In this document: positions 9,333-18,322 of the stretch, piece after piece
Position numbering within the stretch: the first letter of the stretch is position 1
Layout of the letters: each line of letters begins with the position of its first letter
Origin: an uncultured Bacteroidales bacterium
GTDB lineage: Bacteria > Bacteroidota > Bacteroidia > Bacteroidales > P3
Direction: 5' to 3'
Assembly: GCA_947175635.1 (NCBI GenBank)
Contig: CAMWNM010000010.1
Location: 1-60,533 of the forward strand
DNA length: 60,533 nt
The notes under the pieces: generated by a model
The model's database searches: none
The model's input: the letters and a program-made list of their open reading frames with translations, nothing else
Told to the model about the DNA's origin: nothing
Program-made: the position numbers and the translations under genes

Positions 9333-9755
9333 TTATTGCGCCACATAGTTTACGGTAAATGTTTTCGACTGCAATACAACGGCGTCTTCCACCCTTATCA
9401 CCTGATAGGTAAAACTTCCCTGCGCCGATGAAATACCTTCCTGTGCGTAACGGGCATACAGCGTATATTCGTTGTACTTGGCCACCTTTTCGTTGAATTC
9501 CTGAATGGCTTCACGGTCGTTTTGTTCCCGTGCCTTCTTTTCTGTAGCGGCATCGTTGTCGATGTATTCGGCACCGTTCCAACCCAAGACATCCAGATAT
9601 AGCGTCGTAACCGTGGTGGCCCGGGGGTCTCCCGTCATGGAAATATCGCTCACGCTGTATTGATAATAAGTTTCCACTTCCCGCTCGCACGAAGAGAATA
9701 AACCTGCACAAGCCAGCATTAAAGCCAGACCTGACATCCATTTCAACATTTTCAT
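9333..9755 (-). CDS. Small hypothetical lipoprotein
   Basis: About 140 residues. An N-terminal hydrophobic stretch ends in a lipobox LFSSC, so the mature protein is predicted to be lipid-anchored, with no other membrane segment. The remainder is a soluble beta-rich sequence (ETYYQYSVSDISM, QGSFTYQVIRV, SKTFTVNYVAQ) that I do not recognise. The open frame reaches 9842, but ATG 9755 gives a proper signal peptide; the upstream 29 codons coincide with a structured intergenic repeat. The gene is 138 bases downstream of the cobalamin adenosyltransferase stop and is separated from it by that repeat, so it may have its own promoter. It ends at the shared terminator. Confidence 0.72.
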   Translation of the reverse strand: MKMLKWMSGLALMLACAGLFSSCEREVETYYQYSVSDISMTGDPRATTVTTLYLDVLGWNGAEYIDNDAATEKKAREQNDREAIQEFNEKVAKYNEYTLYARYAQEGISSAQGSFTYQVIRVEDAVVLQSKTFTVNYVAQ

Positions 9756-9805
9756 AACAATTATATTTTTATATTTTACGCTAGTTTTCGACCGACCTTT
9801 TCTCG

Positions 9806-9848
9806 CCATGGCATAACCCAAGCGAGCTTGGCTTCTGCGCATGGCTTA
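9806..9848. repeat. Structured intergenic repeat, copy A
   Basis: About 42 bases closely similar to the reverse complement of the sequence at 60492-60533 (roughly three quarters identical by eye). It contains the perfect palindrome CCAAGCGAGCTTGG and two direct CATGGC units, one at each edge. In the other copy the palindrome is CCAAACGAGTTTGG and the edge units are CTCGGC, so changes are compensatory. It is flanked by an inverted GTTTTCGA/TCGAAAAC pair. It sits in the leader region of the small lipoprotein gene. Confidence 0.75.
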
Positions 9849-9893
9849 TCGAAAACGTTGGTCTGCTTTTTGGCAAAGGTAGCGGAATTCAGT

Positions 9894-10448
9894 TTACAAT
9901 CCTAATTCTTCGGCGCTGAAATTCTCATAGCGCGCCAAAACGAACAGGTAATCCGACAAACGGTTCACATACCGCAATGCCAAACGCTCCCTGTCCCGTT
10001 CCTTTTCGGGCAACATTCCTTGAAAACCCACCATCAACCGCTCACAGCGCCGGCATACCGTACGCGCCACGTGCGTCTGGGCGGCTGCCCGGAAACCGCC
10101 CGGCAATATAAAATCGGTCAACGCGGGCAGCCGCCCGTCCATGCGGTCGATAGCCTCCTCCAAAGCCTTCACATCCGTTTCTTCCACGAATGGGTAGGAA
10201 AAATCCTTGCCCGATTCAAAGTCGAACGAGTAAAATCCGCCAATCTTAAACAGGTTTCGCTGTATCTGTTCGATAAACCGGCGGTCGTCATCATCCAACA
10301 CCTTGCGGTAAGTCATCAAAAGGCCCAACCAGGAATTGAGTTCGTCTAACGTACCGTACACCTCCACCTGGGCATCGTCCTTGCGCACCCTCCTTCCTCC
10401 TATCAAAGAAGTGGTTCCCTTGTCTCCGCTTTTGGTATATACTTTCAT
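9894..10448 (-). CDS. Cob(I)alamin adenosyltransferase, PduO type
   Basis: This enzyme transfers the adenosyl group of ATP to reduced cobalamin to make coenzyme B12. The 184-residue protein has the family's ATP-binding N-terminus YTKSGDKGTTSL and the basic signature near the end, RYVNRLSDYLFVLAR. It is a single-domain form of normal length, acting in the cytoplasm. It starts three bases after the S9 peptidase stop and is likely co-transcribed with it, though the two have no obvious functional tie. It would act on cobalamin brought in by the riboswitch-controlled receptor locus at 42.2-53.0 kb; that link is inference, because no riboswitch precedes this gene. Confidence 0.95.
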   Translation of the reverse strand: MKVYTKSGDKGTTSLIGGRRVRKDDAQVEVYGTLDELNSWLGLLMTYRKVLDDDDRRFIEQIQRNLFKIGGFYSFDFESGKDFSYPFVEETDVKALEEAIDRMDGRLPALTDFILPGGFRAAAQTHVARTVCRRCERLMVGFQGMLPEKERDRERLALRYVNRLSDYLFVLARYENFSAEELGL

Positions 10449-10451
10449 CTT

Positions 10452-13157
10452 TCACTTCGTTTTGTCGGGATAGAGCGTATCCCACCATTGCGAACGGGTT
10501 TTCAGATATTTCTCAAACCATGCCAAAATGGTCTTTTCCCAATCGGTGCGCTTGGCGTAATCCACAATACCGTGGTCTTCGCCGGCCACCGTAACCATCG
10601 CCACCTCCCTGCCCAATATCCGCAAGGCCTTATACATCTGATAGCTTTCTCCGATGGGCACATTCACGTCCGAAGTGCCATGAAGCAAAAGCAAGGGCGT
10701 ATGCACGTTGTGGGCGTTGAACAGCGGACTTTGGTCCACAAAGATATCGCGACGGTTCCAGGGAAAAGAAAACGCGTTGGCCGAAGCCCCGTACAGATAG
10801 CCCCAATAACCTTCGCCCCAATAGGAAGAAATGGAACTGATACCGGCATGCGAAACAGCGGCGGCAAACAAATCGGTGCGCGTTATCAGGAGCTGGGTCA
10901 TGAAACCGCCGTAGGAAGCTCCTATGCAGCCCAATCTGGCCGAATCTACAAAAGGATGTTCGGCGCAGAAACGGCGCACGCCCGAAATAATCTCATCGGC
11001 TACGGTAATGCCCCAGTTGTTCACATGGGCGGCCGAAAATTCCCGGCCATAGCCGATAGCGCCCGAAGGTTGCACCACCAGCACCACATAACCCTGCGAG
11101 GCCCATACACTCTTGGGATAACGCATCGAAAGCGCTCTCGGCGTGGGCGTGGTACCCGAATAATAATACACGATACAAGGGTATTTCTTCGAAGCATCGA
11201 AATCGGGCGGAAGATAATACACCGCCTCTACCGTATCGCCTCCGGCATTGAGATACCACCAGTCTTCATGCGCGCCGATCCTTACCCCGGCCAGTTCCTC
11301 TGCCTGCGGATCGGCCACGCACACGGCCCCCTGTCCCTTGGCCGCAAACTCGTTTCTGGCCGCATTGCCTTTTATCAAATATGCCCGGAAAGGTTTGTCG
11401 ATACTGCTTCCCGTATAAAGCAAGGCATTGGCGCACACATCAAAGCCGTTCACCACATCGGTATGCGCCGGAACCTTGCTGAAAGTACGGTTGGAGAGAC
11501 GGTAGGCATACAGGTTTACAAAATCGTGGTCGTCGGCATACAGATAGATGTAGTTGCCCGAGGCTTCCCACCGGCACTTCTGCAACGAGGGCGCGAAATT
11601 TTCAGTAATCCAATCGGCCTTTTTGGTCTCGATATCAAAAATAAAAGCCTCCACTTGAAAATCGTTGGGGATGAAGCAATCCTGACAAGGTACGGAAACC
11701 CCTTGTCCGGAAAATGCCTTAAACATCTGTTCCGATCCGGTCACCAACAGTTTTTTACCGTCGGGCGAAAAACCGGCGTTTCCCGGAAAATAGGTATGGA
11801 AAAGCTCTTCTGTTTCCAGACTTTCCACATCCATACGGTAAAAACGTTGCAACATATACTGACGAACCGTATCCACGGCATCTTCGGTGGAAAAAAGGAT
11901 GTAGCGGCCATCGCTCGAAATGTCCATCAGCGATGCCGAATGATAGCCGTAGGTAAGCGGAACACGGGTCGAAGAGGCCAGACAAAGCTTGCTTAAAGCC
12001 GTGCGGGTGCGGTAGTAGGGCCATTGATCCATGGGATTTTCCATTTTCCGGAGCCCGTTTTTAGGCTCCTCGCCCTTGGTGTCGGTTTGCAGAATCAGAT
12101 ATCTTCCCTTAGGATCCCAACTGAAACCACTCAGATCTTCATCCGTTTCGTAAGCCAGGGTAGCCGGCCCGCCCAATTTACCCGTATAAATCGCGCAACG
12201 GCTGCCGCTGCGTTTCATATAAGCGTAAAGATCCGCCCCTGCGGCGAAACTCAAACCCGAAACACCGCTCAGTTCCATAACCGGTTGCGGATATTCTCTG
12301 GCGCTCACTTCCGCGCTGCGGTAGATCCGATGTACCGAGGTGTATTTTTTAAGCTGCGGCACGGCATAATTGAAACTCAGTTTCAGATATTCGCCACTAT
12401 GCGACAATTGCGGCGCATATACGCTGGGCGCGTTCAGATAGTGCGACAGGCCATAATATTCGGCCACATCCGCCCCTACTTCCAGCCCCTGCCCTTCGGT
12501 GGAAAAACTTACCGACAGCCCCGAAGCCTTTTCCTTGCCCGTATAGAGCCGCTGCATCATAAACACATGATAACCCGGCTCTATTTTCAGCACGGCATGG
12601 CTCACGGCCGGATGCACGGTGTCTTCGGCCGTGGTGCGGCTCAATACCTCCGTCCCGTCCATATAAAGCTTGAAGGCCGGAGAAGAAACCACTTTAACCG
12701 TGGCCTTGGCGTAAGCCTCCGCACGGAGATAGAAGCAGCTCAACGTCCACGCATGATGCAATGAATCCACACGGCCAACCTCCGGTACATAGGCGGTATC
12801 CACCGTTTTCCACTGCCGTTTCTTTCCTTGCCATATAAGGATATCCCCCGCCTGGGGACGGGCGTCAAAACCCGTTTCCTTCTCAAAAAAAGGATAGGAG
12901 AAAAGCGTGGAAACCGAGAAAGTTTTTCCGTTGATGTCTTTTTCGTTGCTGAAAGCCGGCAGAGAGAACGGCAACGGTTCCAGATGCAGATAGGTTTCGA
13001 GCTTATATTCCGTTTCTTTGGCTCCGCCCGTTGTGTTCCGGGCCGATACGGGCCCTGCCACCATCCATGTACCGGCCACCAAAAGGGCCAAAGTACGAAA
13101 GGCACCTTTTTTCAAAGATGCCTTTTGTTCTTTTAATTTTAAATAAATAGGATTCAT
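10452..13157 (-). CDS. Exported S9 family peptidase (prolyl oligopeptidase / DPP IV-like)
   Basis: A serine peptidase of 901 residues. A basic N-terminal stretch and hydrophobic segment (LALLVAGTWMVAGPVSA) predict export to the periplasm or cell surface. A long N-terminal beta-propeller-type region (repeats such as SWDPKGRYLIL, ISSDGRYILFS, FSPDGKKLLVTG) is followed by an alpha/beta-hydrolase domain. The catalytic triad appears complete: Ser748 in GASYGG, Asp830 in HGTSDVNVP, His862 in GEDHG. Members typically trim short peptides, often after proline. It lies 24 bases downstream of the PorE-like gene and three bases upstream of the adenosyltransferase gene, in a run of closely spaced same-strand genes. 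Confidence 0.92.
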   Translation of the reverse strand: MNPIYLKLKEQKASLKKGAFRTLALLVAGTWMVAGPVSARNTTGGAKETEYKLETYLHLEPLPFSLPAFSNEKDINGKTFSVSTLFSYPFFEKETGFDARPQAGDILIWQGKKRQWKTVDTAYVPEVGRVDSLHHAWTLSCFYLRAEAYAKATVKVVSSPAFKLYMDGTEVLSRTTAEDTVHPAVSHAVLKIEPGYHVFMMQRLYTGKEKASGLSVSFSTEGQGLEVGADVAEYYGLSHYLNAPSVYAPQLSHSGEYLKLSFNYAVPQLKKYTSVHRIYRSAEVSAREYPQPVMELSGVSGLSFAAGADLYAYMKRSGSRCAIYTGKLGGPATLAYETDEDLSGFSWDPKGRYLILQTDTKGEEPKNGLRKMENPMDQWPYYRTRTALSKLCLASSTRVPLTYGYHSASLMDISSDGRYILFSTEDAVDTVRQYMLQRFYRMDVESLETEELFHTYFPGNAGFSPDGKKLLVTGSEQMFKAFSGQGVSVPCQDCFIPNDFQVEAFIFDIETKKADWITENFAPSLQKCRWEASGNYIYLYADDHDFVNLYAYRLSNRTFSKVPAHTDVVNGFDVCANALLYTGSSIDKPFRAYLIKGNAARNEFAAKGQGAVCVADPQAEELAGVRIGAHEDWWYLNAGGDTVEAVYYLPPDFDASKKYPCIVYYYSGTTPTPRALSMRYPKSVWASQGYVVLVVQPSGAIGYGREFSAAHVNNWGITVADEIISGVRRFCAEHPFVDSARLGCIGASYGGFMTQLLITRTDLFAAAVSHAGISSISSYWGEGYWGYLYGASANAFSFPWNRRDIFVDQSPLFNAHNVHTPLLLLHGTSDVNVPIGESYQMYKALRILGREVAMVTVAGEDHGIVDYAKRTDWEKTILAWFEKYLKTRSQWWDTLYPDKTK

Positions 13158-13181
13158 ATCCGTTGTGGTTGATTACCGTAT

Positions 13182-15638
13182 TTATTCCGAAACCTGTTCG
13201 GAAGCAGGCTCCGGCGTGGATTCCGGGGCAGGTTCCGAGGCGGGTTCCGATATGTTTTCGGAGGCTGCATCCGGATCCGGTTCAACCGGTTCGGCCGTAG
13301 CCGCAGGGGTTTCATCGGCCGCAGCGGGAACCGGCGATTCCACGTTTACATGGGAATGCTGCCGCCGACCCATTCCGGAAGCCGCATCCATGTTGTTTTC
13401 AATAATCTTGAACTCTGTACGGCGGTTCAACGCACGCCCTTCCTCGGTATCGTTCGAGGCGATCGGCTGGGTAAGCCCCATCCCGACATAGGTGAGACGA
13501 TCTATGCTGATACCGCGATCCACCAGATATTCCACAACCGATTTGGCCCGGCGTTCAGACAAACCTTGGTTATAGTTTGCCGAACCCTTGTTGTCGGTAT
13601 GTCCCGAAATTTCAATCTTGATGGTAGGCACTTCAACCAAAAGCTTGTAAAGTCGATCCAACTCCACGTACGACTGCGGCAACAGCGTAGCCTTATCGAA
13701 TTCATAGAAAATGTTGCGCAACACCACGCGACTTCCCACCGATACATTCTTGAGCGGAAAATCCTTGCTGATTTCCTGATATTCGGCCGTTGCGGGAAGA
13801 TCGAAATTTTCGGAATGGAACAGATATCCGTCGCGACGCACCGTAATGGCGTAGTTATGCCCCGCAGGAAGTTGAATCATAAAACGCCCCGTACGCGGAT
13901 TCGATTTGAAGAGCGCTATTTCCTGCTGCAAGTCATTATCCACCATCACCACCTCGGCCGCCAACGGCTCTTTGGTGTAATCATCATACACAAAGCCTTT
14001 CAGGAGCGTGATGGGCGTAATCTTGATTTCGGCCGCCGATTCGGCCACAGATTCGCTCACAGGGGCGGTGATATAGGCCAGAAGCTGGTCTTCCGACTGT
14101 GTGATAACCCCCTTTTCTTCCCCCATATAAGTTACTCTGTACAAGTCGTAACCGCCCATGCTTTCGGCCATGCGCTCGGAAGCGTAATACCCCGTTTTTC
14201 CCGTAAGCGAATGACGGTAGAAAGCATCATTTTCCACCGTGTTGATAGGCCATCCCAGATTCTGGGGCTCGCTCCAGGATGTATCGGTATCGCCTTTCTG
14301 AGAATAGAATATATCGTATCCCCCCATGGTAAGATGCCCGTTGGAAGAAAAGAAAATCGAGTTGCCATCGGATATCACGAATACCGAAATTTCATCTTGG
14401 GGCGTATTGATGGTGGGTCCCAGATTAACCGGTTCGCTCCAACCTTCTCCCTCCTGCCGTATCATCCATATATCGAAACCTCCGTAACCACCTTCACGGT
14501 CGCTTACAAAATAAGCGGTTTTTCCATCGAAGGTAAAGGAGATGGTCTGCTCCTGCGAAATGGGCGTTCCCGTTTCCTTTCCTTCTCCCAATCGTTTGGG
14601 TTTGGCCCAACCCGAAGCATCGGACAAGGCGGTGAATATCTCTCCCTCGCGTTTGGCTCCGCGATATACGAAAAGAGTGGATTCATCGGAAGAAAGGCCG
14701 GCCGAGGCATCGTGCCCGGCTGTATTGACGGGTTCTCCCACGTTATACACCATCCAAAGCGTATCCACTATCGAATCTTTGCAGGCCAGATACACGTCTT
14801 CGAAAGACATGCCCGAATAGGTATCCACGTCTTCCGTAACGGCACCGGGCCGCAGGGATGTAAAATATATCTGCGTTTCATCGGCATTCACCAAAGGCGC
14901 ATAGTCCGGATAGGGCGAATTGAGCGTGGAACCCATATTGTCCACAAACACACGGGCCGGTTTCTTTATCTGCTGCTTAGCATAGCGGCACTCCTTGATA
15001 CGCCGCATACAGCGGGTCTGCGCGGCCGTATCGAGGTCGGGGGTTTGCAAACAGCGTTCAAACAGGATAATGGCCGAATCCAATTCATAGCGCGATACAT
15101 ACAGACGAGCCAGATCGTAACGGGATTCAAAATTGCCGCTATCCAAAGCCAAGGCCTTACGCAGATAAGGTTCCGCCTCAAAACGGGTCATTACCGACAC
15201 CGTGTAGCAATGCCCCAGAAGCACATTGAGCAGAAGGTTTTCCGGATTGGCTTCATAGGCTTGCAGAAGGTACGGAATGGCCTCTACCCGCCTGCCTTCC
15301 GAAAAAAGAGAAAGCCCGGTCTTATACCCTTTGTAAGCGCCACGGTAGGTTTTTCCATCAACTGAACTCATTGTCTTCCGGTTAAAGGCTGTACCCACAT
15401 TGGCGTATTCCAACTGCTTCTGGCTCAAAGCCCAAGGTTTCTTAGGGGCTTTTTCCGGTTTATTGGTGGGATTTTCCTTGATTTTCTTGGGAGGGAGTCC
15501 GAAGTTGTCTTCAACGGCGGCGGCGCCGCAAACCGTTTCGGCCCGAAGCTCAAGCGACCCGATGCCCGCCAAAACAACGAATGCCGCCAACACGGCGATA
15601 TAACTGGAAAAATGATTGAAAACGGATTTCATGACCAT
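13182..15638 (-). CDS. PorE-like OmpA-family protein (TPR, PD40 propeller, CarboxypepD-reg-like, OmpA_C)
   Basis: An 818-residue exported protein with, in order: signal segment (residues 1-35), TPR-like helices (about 95-230), PD40/WD40-like propeller repeats (about 240-510; LSSDESTLFVY, FTFDGKTAYFVSD, SDGNSIFFSS), a carboxypeptidase-regulatory-like beta domain (about 550-640) and an OmpA peptidoglycan-binding domain (about 655-765; SGHTDNKGS, LSERRAKSV). This domain order is that of PorE, the peptidoglycan-bound component of the T9SS, and of related OmpA proteins. No clear lipobox is visible, unlike PorE. The last 45 residues are a low-complexity Glu/Pro/Ser/Ala tail with imitated EPASE/EPAPE units. 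It starts 15 bases after the TPR gene. Assignment to T9SS is inference; a generic OmpA-TPR protein is the alternative. Confidence 0.85.
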   Translation of the reverse strand: MVMKSVFNHFSSYIAVLAAFVVLAGIGSLELRAETVCGAAAVEDNFGLPPKKIKENPTNKPEKAPKKPWALSQKQLEYANVGTAFNRKTMSSVDGKTYRGAYKGYKTGLSLFSEGRRVEAIPYLLQAYEANPENLLLNVLLGHCYTVSVMTRFEAEPYLRKALALDSGNFESRYDLARLYVSRYELDSAIILFERCLQTPDLDTAAQTRCMRRIKECRYAKQQIKKPARVFVDNMGSTLNSPYPDYAPLVNADETQIYFTSLRPGAVTEDVDTYSGMSFEDVYLACKDSIVDTLWMVYNVGEPVNTAGHDASAGLSSDESTLFVYRGAKREGEIFTALSDASGWAKPKRLGEGKETGTPISQEQTISFTFDGKTAYFVSDREGGYGGFDIWMIRQEGEGWSEPVNLGPTINTPQDEISVFVISDGNSIFFSSNGHLTMGGYDIFYSQKGDTDTSWSEPQNLGWPINTVENDAFYRHSLTGKTGYYASERMAESMGGYDLYRVTYMGEEKGVITQSEDQLLAYITAPVSESVAESAAEIKITPITLLKGFVYDDYTKEPLAAEVVMVDNDLQQEIALFKSNPRTGRFMIQLPAGHNYAITVRRDGYLFHSENFDLPATAEYQEISKDFPLKNVSVGSRVVLRNIFYEFDKATLLPQSYVELDRLYKLLVEVPTIKIEISGHTDNKGSANYNQGLSERRAKSVVEYLVDRGISIDRLTYVGMGLTQPIASNDTEEGRALNRRTEFKIIENNMDAASGMGRRQHSHVNVESPVPAAADETPAATAEPVEPDPDAASENISEPASEPAPESTPEPASEQVSE

Positions 15639-15653
15639 CTTGCTTTTAACGGG

Positions 15654-16775
15654 TTACTGTTTATTGGTGGCACCACACTGCATGCTGGAATAACGTTTGG
15701 CCTTTTCATTGCCCAATTCGGCGGCCTGTTGCCAATCCTGACAGGCCCCTTCCGCATCCCGGTTCATTTCCTTGAAATTGCCGCGATTCAGGTAGGCCGC
15801 GGCATTCTTGGGCATCAGTTCCACAGCTCTGTTGCCGTCGGCCAAGGCCTGTTCGTATTCAAACAGCTTGTAATAGGCGCAGCCTCTGTTAAGATACGCA
15901 TACGCATAATTCGGATTCAGCATCAGACAGGTATCGAAATCGGCTATCGCCTTTTCGTACTGCCCCATCTCGTAATAGGTAAGCCCGCGGAGATTGTAGG
16001 TAAGATGATTCTTAGGCGCTTTCCCTATGGAGATTGTGTATATTTCCAAAGCCTTTTCATAATTGCCTGAACGGCGCAGGGCACTTCCCCAGTTGTTGTG
16101 CATGAATATCGCATCGGGTTCCAGTTCGCAGGCCTTTCTGTAATCGGCCACCGCTTCTTCGTTCTGCCCCAGCTGGCGTTTGGCGCTCGCCCTATCGTTG
16201 TAGGCATAGGCATAGGAAGGATTGCTCTCAATGGCCCGGTCGTAATCGGCTATCGCCTTTTCGTATTCTTTCTTTTCAAAGAACAAACCGCCCCGATAAT
16301 AAGCGGAAGCGGCATGGCGCGAGTCTTCTTCAAGAGCTTTCGTATAGCTTTCCATCGCCTTGTCATGCTGGTTGTCTTTGTAATAGCATTGCCCCAAACC
16401 GAAATAGGCATCTGCCGTGGCACCTAAGGAAATGGCTTGATTGAAATCCTCGATAGCTTCGGCGATATCCCCTTGCTGCCACTTGATAGAGGCGCGGTTG
16501 GTATAAGCCTCGGCATAGTCGGGTTTGAGCTCGATGGCTTCATTGAATTTTTCCAAAGCCGACTCAAAATCGCCCGCTTGCATGAATTCCACCCCGGCGT
16601 TGTAGGCTTTCTTCTCCAACTGCTCGTCGATCGTGCTGGCCTTGATAACCGATTCGGGTTCTTCTTCAGGCGGTGTCTGCAAAAACGGATCGCCCACCGG
16701 CCCCACTTCTTGCGCCCGAAGTGTGGCGAAAGCCGCCAAAGCGGCTGTCAGCGTTGTACAAACAAATGATTTCAT
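15654..16775 (-). CDS. Exported tetratricopeptide-repeat protein
   Basis: A 373-residue protein with a signal peptide (LTAALAAFATLRAQE) and about eight to nine consecutive TPR units from residue 55 to near the end, each with the usual spacing of W/L-G-Y-A-F-A-P positions (for example YAEAYTNRASIKWQQGDI and YAYAYLNRGCAYYKLFEY). TPR arrays are protein-protein scaffolds; no catalytic domain is present. It ends 15 bases before the PorE-like OmpA gene and starts 54 bases after the phosphofructokinase, so co-expression with the OmpA protein and interaction with it in the periplasm are plausible. Function is otherwise unknown. Confidence 0.88.
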   Translation of the reverse strand: MKSFVCTTLTAALAAFATLRAQEVGPVGDPFLQTPPEEEPESVIKASTIDEQLEKKAYNAGVEFMQAGDFESALEKFNEAIELKPDYAEAYTNRASIKWQQGDIAEAIEDFNQAISLGATADAYFGLGQCYYKDNQHDKAMESYTKALEEDSRHAASAYYRGGLFFEKKEYEKAIADYDRAIESNPSYAYAYNDRASAKRQLGQNEEAVADYRKACELEPDAIFMHNNWGSALRRSGNYEKALEIYTISIGKAPKNHLTYNLRGLTYYEMGQYEKAIADFDTCLMLNPNYAYAYLNRGCAYYKLFEYEQALADGNRAVELMPKNAAAYLNRGNFKEMNRDAEGACQDWQQAAELGNEKAKRYSSMQCGATNKQ

Positions 16776-16829
16776 AACGTTTATCGCTCTAAAATTCTTT
16801 TTCTGATTGGATCAACAAATTACGGATTC

Positions 16830-18062
16830 CTATTCCGGCACGACCACCGGGAAATCGTAATCGAAGTGCATAAAATGCATCGGTTCCATCACGTGATCCA
16901 GAAAATCACGGTAGGCATCGGTTACACCAAACGTATTCTTATCGAAATAAACATCGGGAAGCGGAATATTGCCGATGGAACCCATATCGATGGAGGAGGT
17001 GTTGAACTCTTCCAGTTCATTGTAGCGCACCACCTTGTTGAGTACCGGCATCTGCCCGTAGGCCTTGCGCAAAAGCAAGTCCACCACCTTGTCTGCCAGC
17101 GTGGAGGTGAGACGGCGGTCATACTCGCGGCATTCTCCCGAACGGGCGAAATAACCGCTTATCTGCGCCCGGGCATCCAGTCCCAGATGCTGCGTGATCT
17201 CCTTGGCCACCACGCCGCTTATACCGCCCAAACGGGCATGACCGTATTCATCGGTTTCCGAACTGGCGTGCACCACATCGATTTTGCCCGTGGCTTCATC
17301 GTACCAACGTACGCCTTCCGAAACGGCAATAATCAGACAACGTTTACGGCTGCGCATATACAGTTCCTTGACCCTCTCGAAGAAAAACTCCTTGCGTTCG
17401 GCCGTCATGGGACATTCGGGAACCAGCACCATATCCGCCCCGCCATGCGCGGCCGTTGCCGTGAGCCAGCCCGCATCACGTCCCATCACTTCCATCACCA
17501 TCACACGGCGGTGAGATTCGGTGGTTGTACGCAACATATTGGTAAGACGCGCCACTGTACGGGCGGCGGAAGGGAACCCGGGACAAATCACGGCTTCTAT
17601 ATCCTGTCCGTCGTAACGGTGTATGGTGCGTGTGCGAAGGTCGTTGTCGATGGTTTTGGGAAAACCGATAACGGGAATGCCTTCCTTTTCGTAAAGCTTC
17701 TTAGCCGCCCCGTTGGTGTCGTCTCCCCCTATGGTGACCAAAACGTCTATTTTGTAACGTTCCAGATTGCGGAGAATCTGACCGACGCGGTCTTCGCCTT
17801 CTTTGGAGGAAAACGGATTGGTACGGCTCGAACTCAAGGCCGTACCTCCATAAAGCCCGTTGTAGGGCTGAAAGGTAAGATCCACTACCTGTCCGTCTCC
17901 CAAAAGCCCTTTCCATCCCTGACGGATGCCGTAAACCTTGTAGCCCAGTACGGAAGCGCGGTTACGCACGCATTCGATGCTGGAATTGATGGCCGGCGTA
18001 TCCCCGCCGCCCGAAAGAATGGCCAATGTCTTGCCATGAAAGAGTTTGTAGTCCGATCCCAT
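16830..18062 (-). CDS. pfp: 6-phosphofructokinase, predicted pyrophosphate-dependent
   Basis: Phosphorylates fructose 6-phosphate to the 1,6-bisphosphate in glycolysis. The 410-residue protein has the nucleotide/PPi loop GGGDTPAINS (18-27), GGDDT (112-116) and PKTIDND (135-141). In this family Asp at the fourth position of GGDD together with Lys in PKTIDND marks pyrophosphate users, whereas ATP enzymes have GGDG and PGTIDND. I therefore predict EC 2.7.1.90, a reversible reaction. The frame extends to 18131, but ATG 18062 is preceded by AAGGAG at good spacing and begins at the fold. A near-consensus promoter lies at 18199-18229, giving a leader of about 130 bases. It is followed by the TPR gene after 54 bases. 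Confidence 0.93.
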   Translation of the reverse strand: MGSDYKLFHGKTLAILSGGGDTPAINSSIECVRNRASVLGYKVYGIRQGWKGLLGDGQVVDLTFQPYNGLYGGTALSSSRTNPFSSKEGEDRVGQILRNLERYKIDVLVTIGGDDTNGAAKKLYEKEGIPVIGFPKTIDNDLRTRTIHRYDGQDIEAVICPGFPSAARTVARLTNMLRTTTESHRRVMVMEVMGRDAGWLTATAAHGGADMVLVPECPMTAERKEFFFERVKELYMRSRKRCLIIAVSEGVRWYDEATGKIDVVHASSETDEYGHARLGGISGVVAKEITQHLGLDARAQISGYFARSGECREYDRRLTSTLADKVVDLLLRKAYGQMPVLNKVVRYNELEEFNTSSIDMGSIGNIPLPDVYFDKNTFGVTDAYRDFLDHVMEPMHFMHFDYDFPVVVPE

Positions 18063-18198
18063 TGCAATCTCCTTGTTTCTGTTTTTGCATGGCCCGCACA
18101 CAAGGGATGCGAATCTTGCAATGAGATGCACCTCTGGCGTGGAAAGCCTTGAAAAAATCCGCTTTCAGCTTAGTTGAAAACCGTTTTCTCAAAACTTT

Positions 18199-18229
18199 CA
18201 AAGTTACTACAAATCCATCATTTTACAAA
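18199..18229 (-). promoter_or_regulatory. Bacteroidales-type promoter of phosphofructokinase gene
   Basis: On the minus strand TTTG, 19 bases, TAACTTTG: a full match to TTTG-N19-TAnnTTTG. The inferred start is near 18192. This may also drive the downstream TPR, OmpA, peptidase and adenosyltransferase genes, whose gaps are all under 60 bases. Confidence 0.78.
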
Positions 18230-18322
18230 ATACCGGAAATGGAGGAGAAACGGGCAAGGCCGACGGCAAGGCCTATCCTACCCGCTGCCTTGAAGCCCAA
18301 ATACTGCCTACCCGGCGGATCT

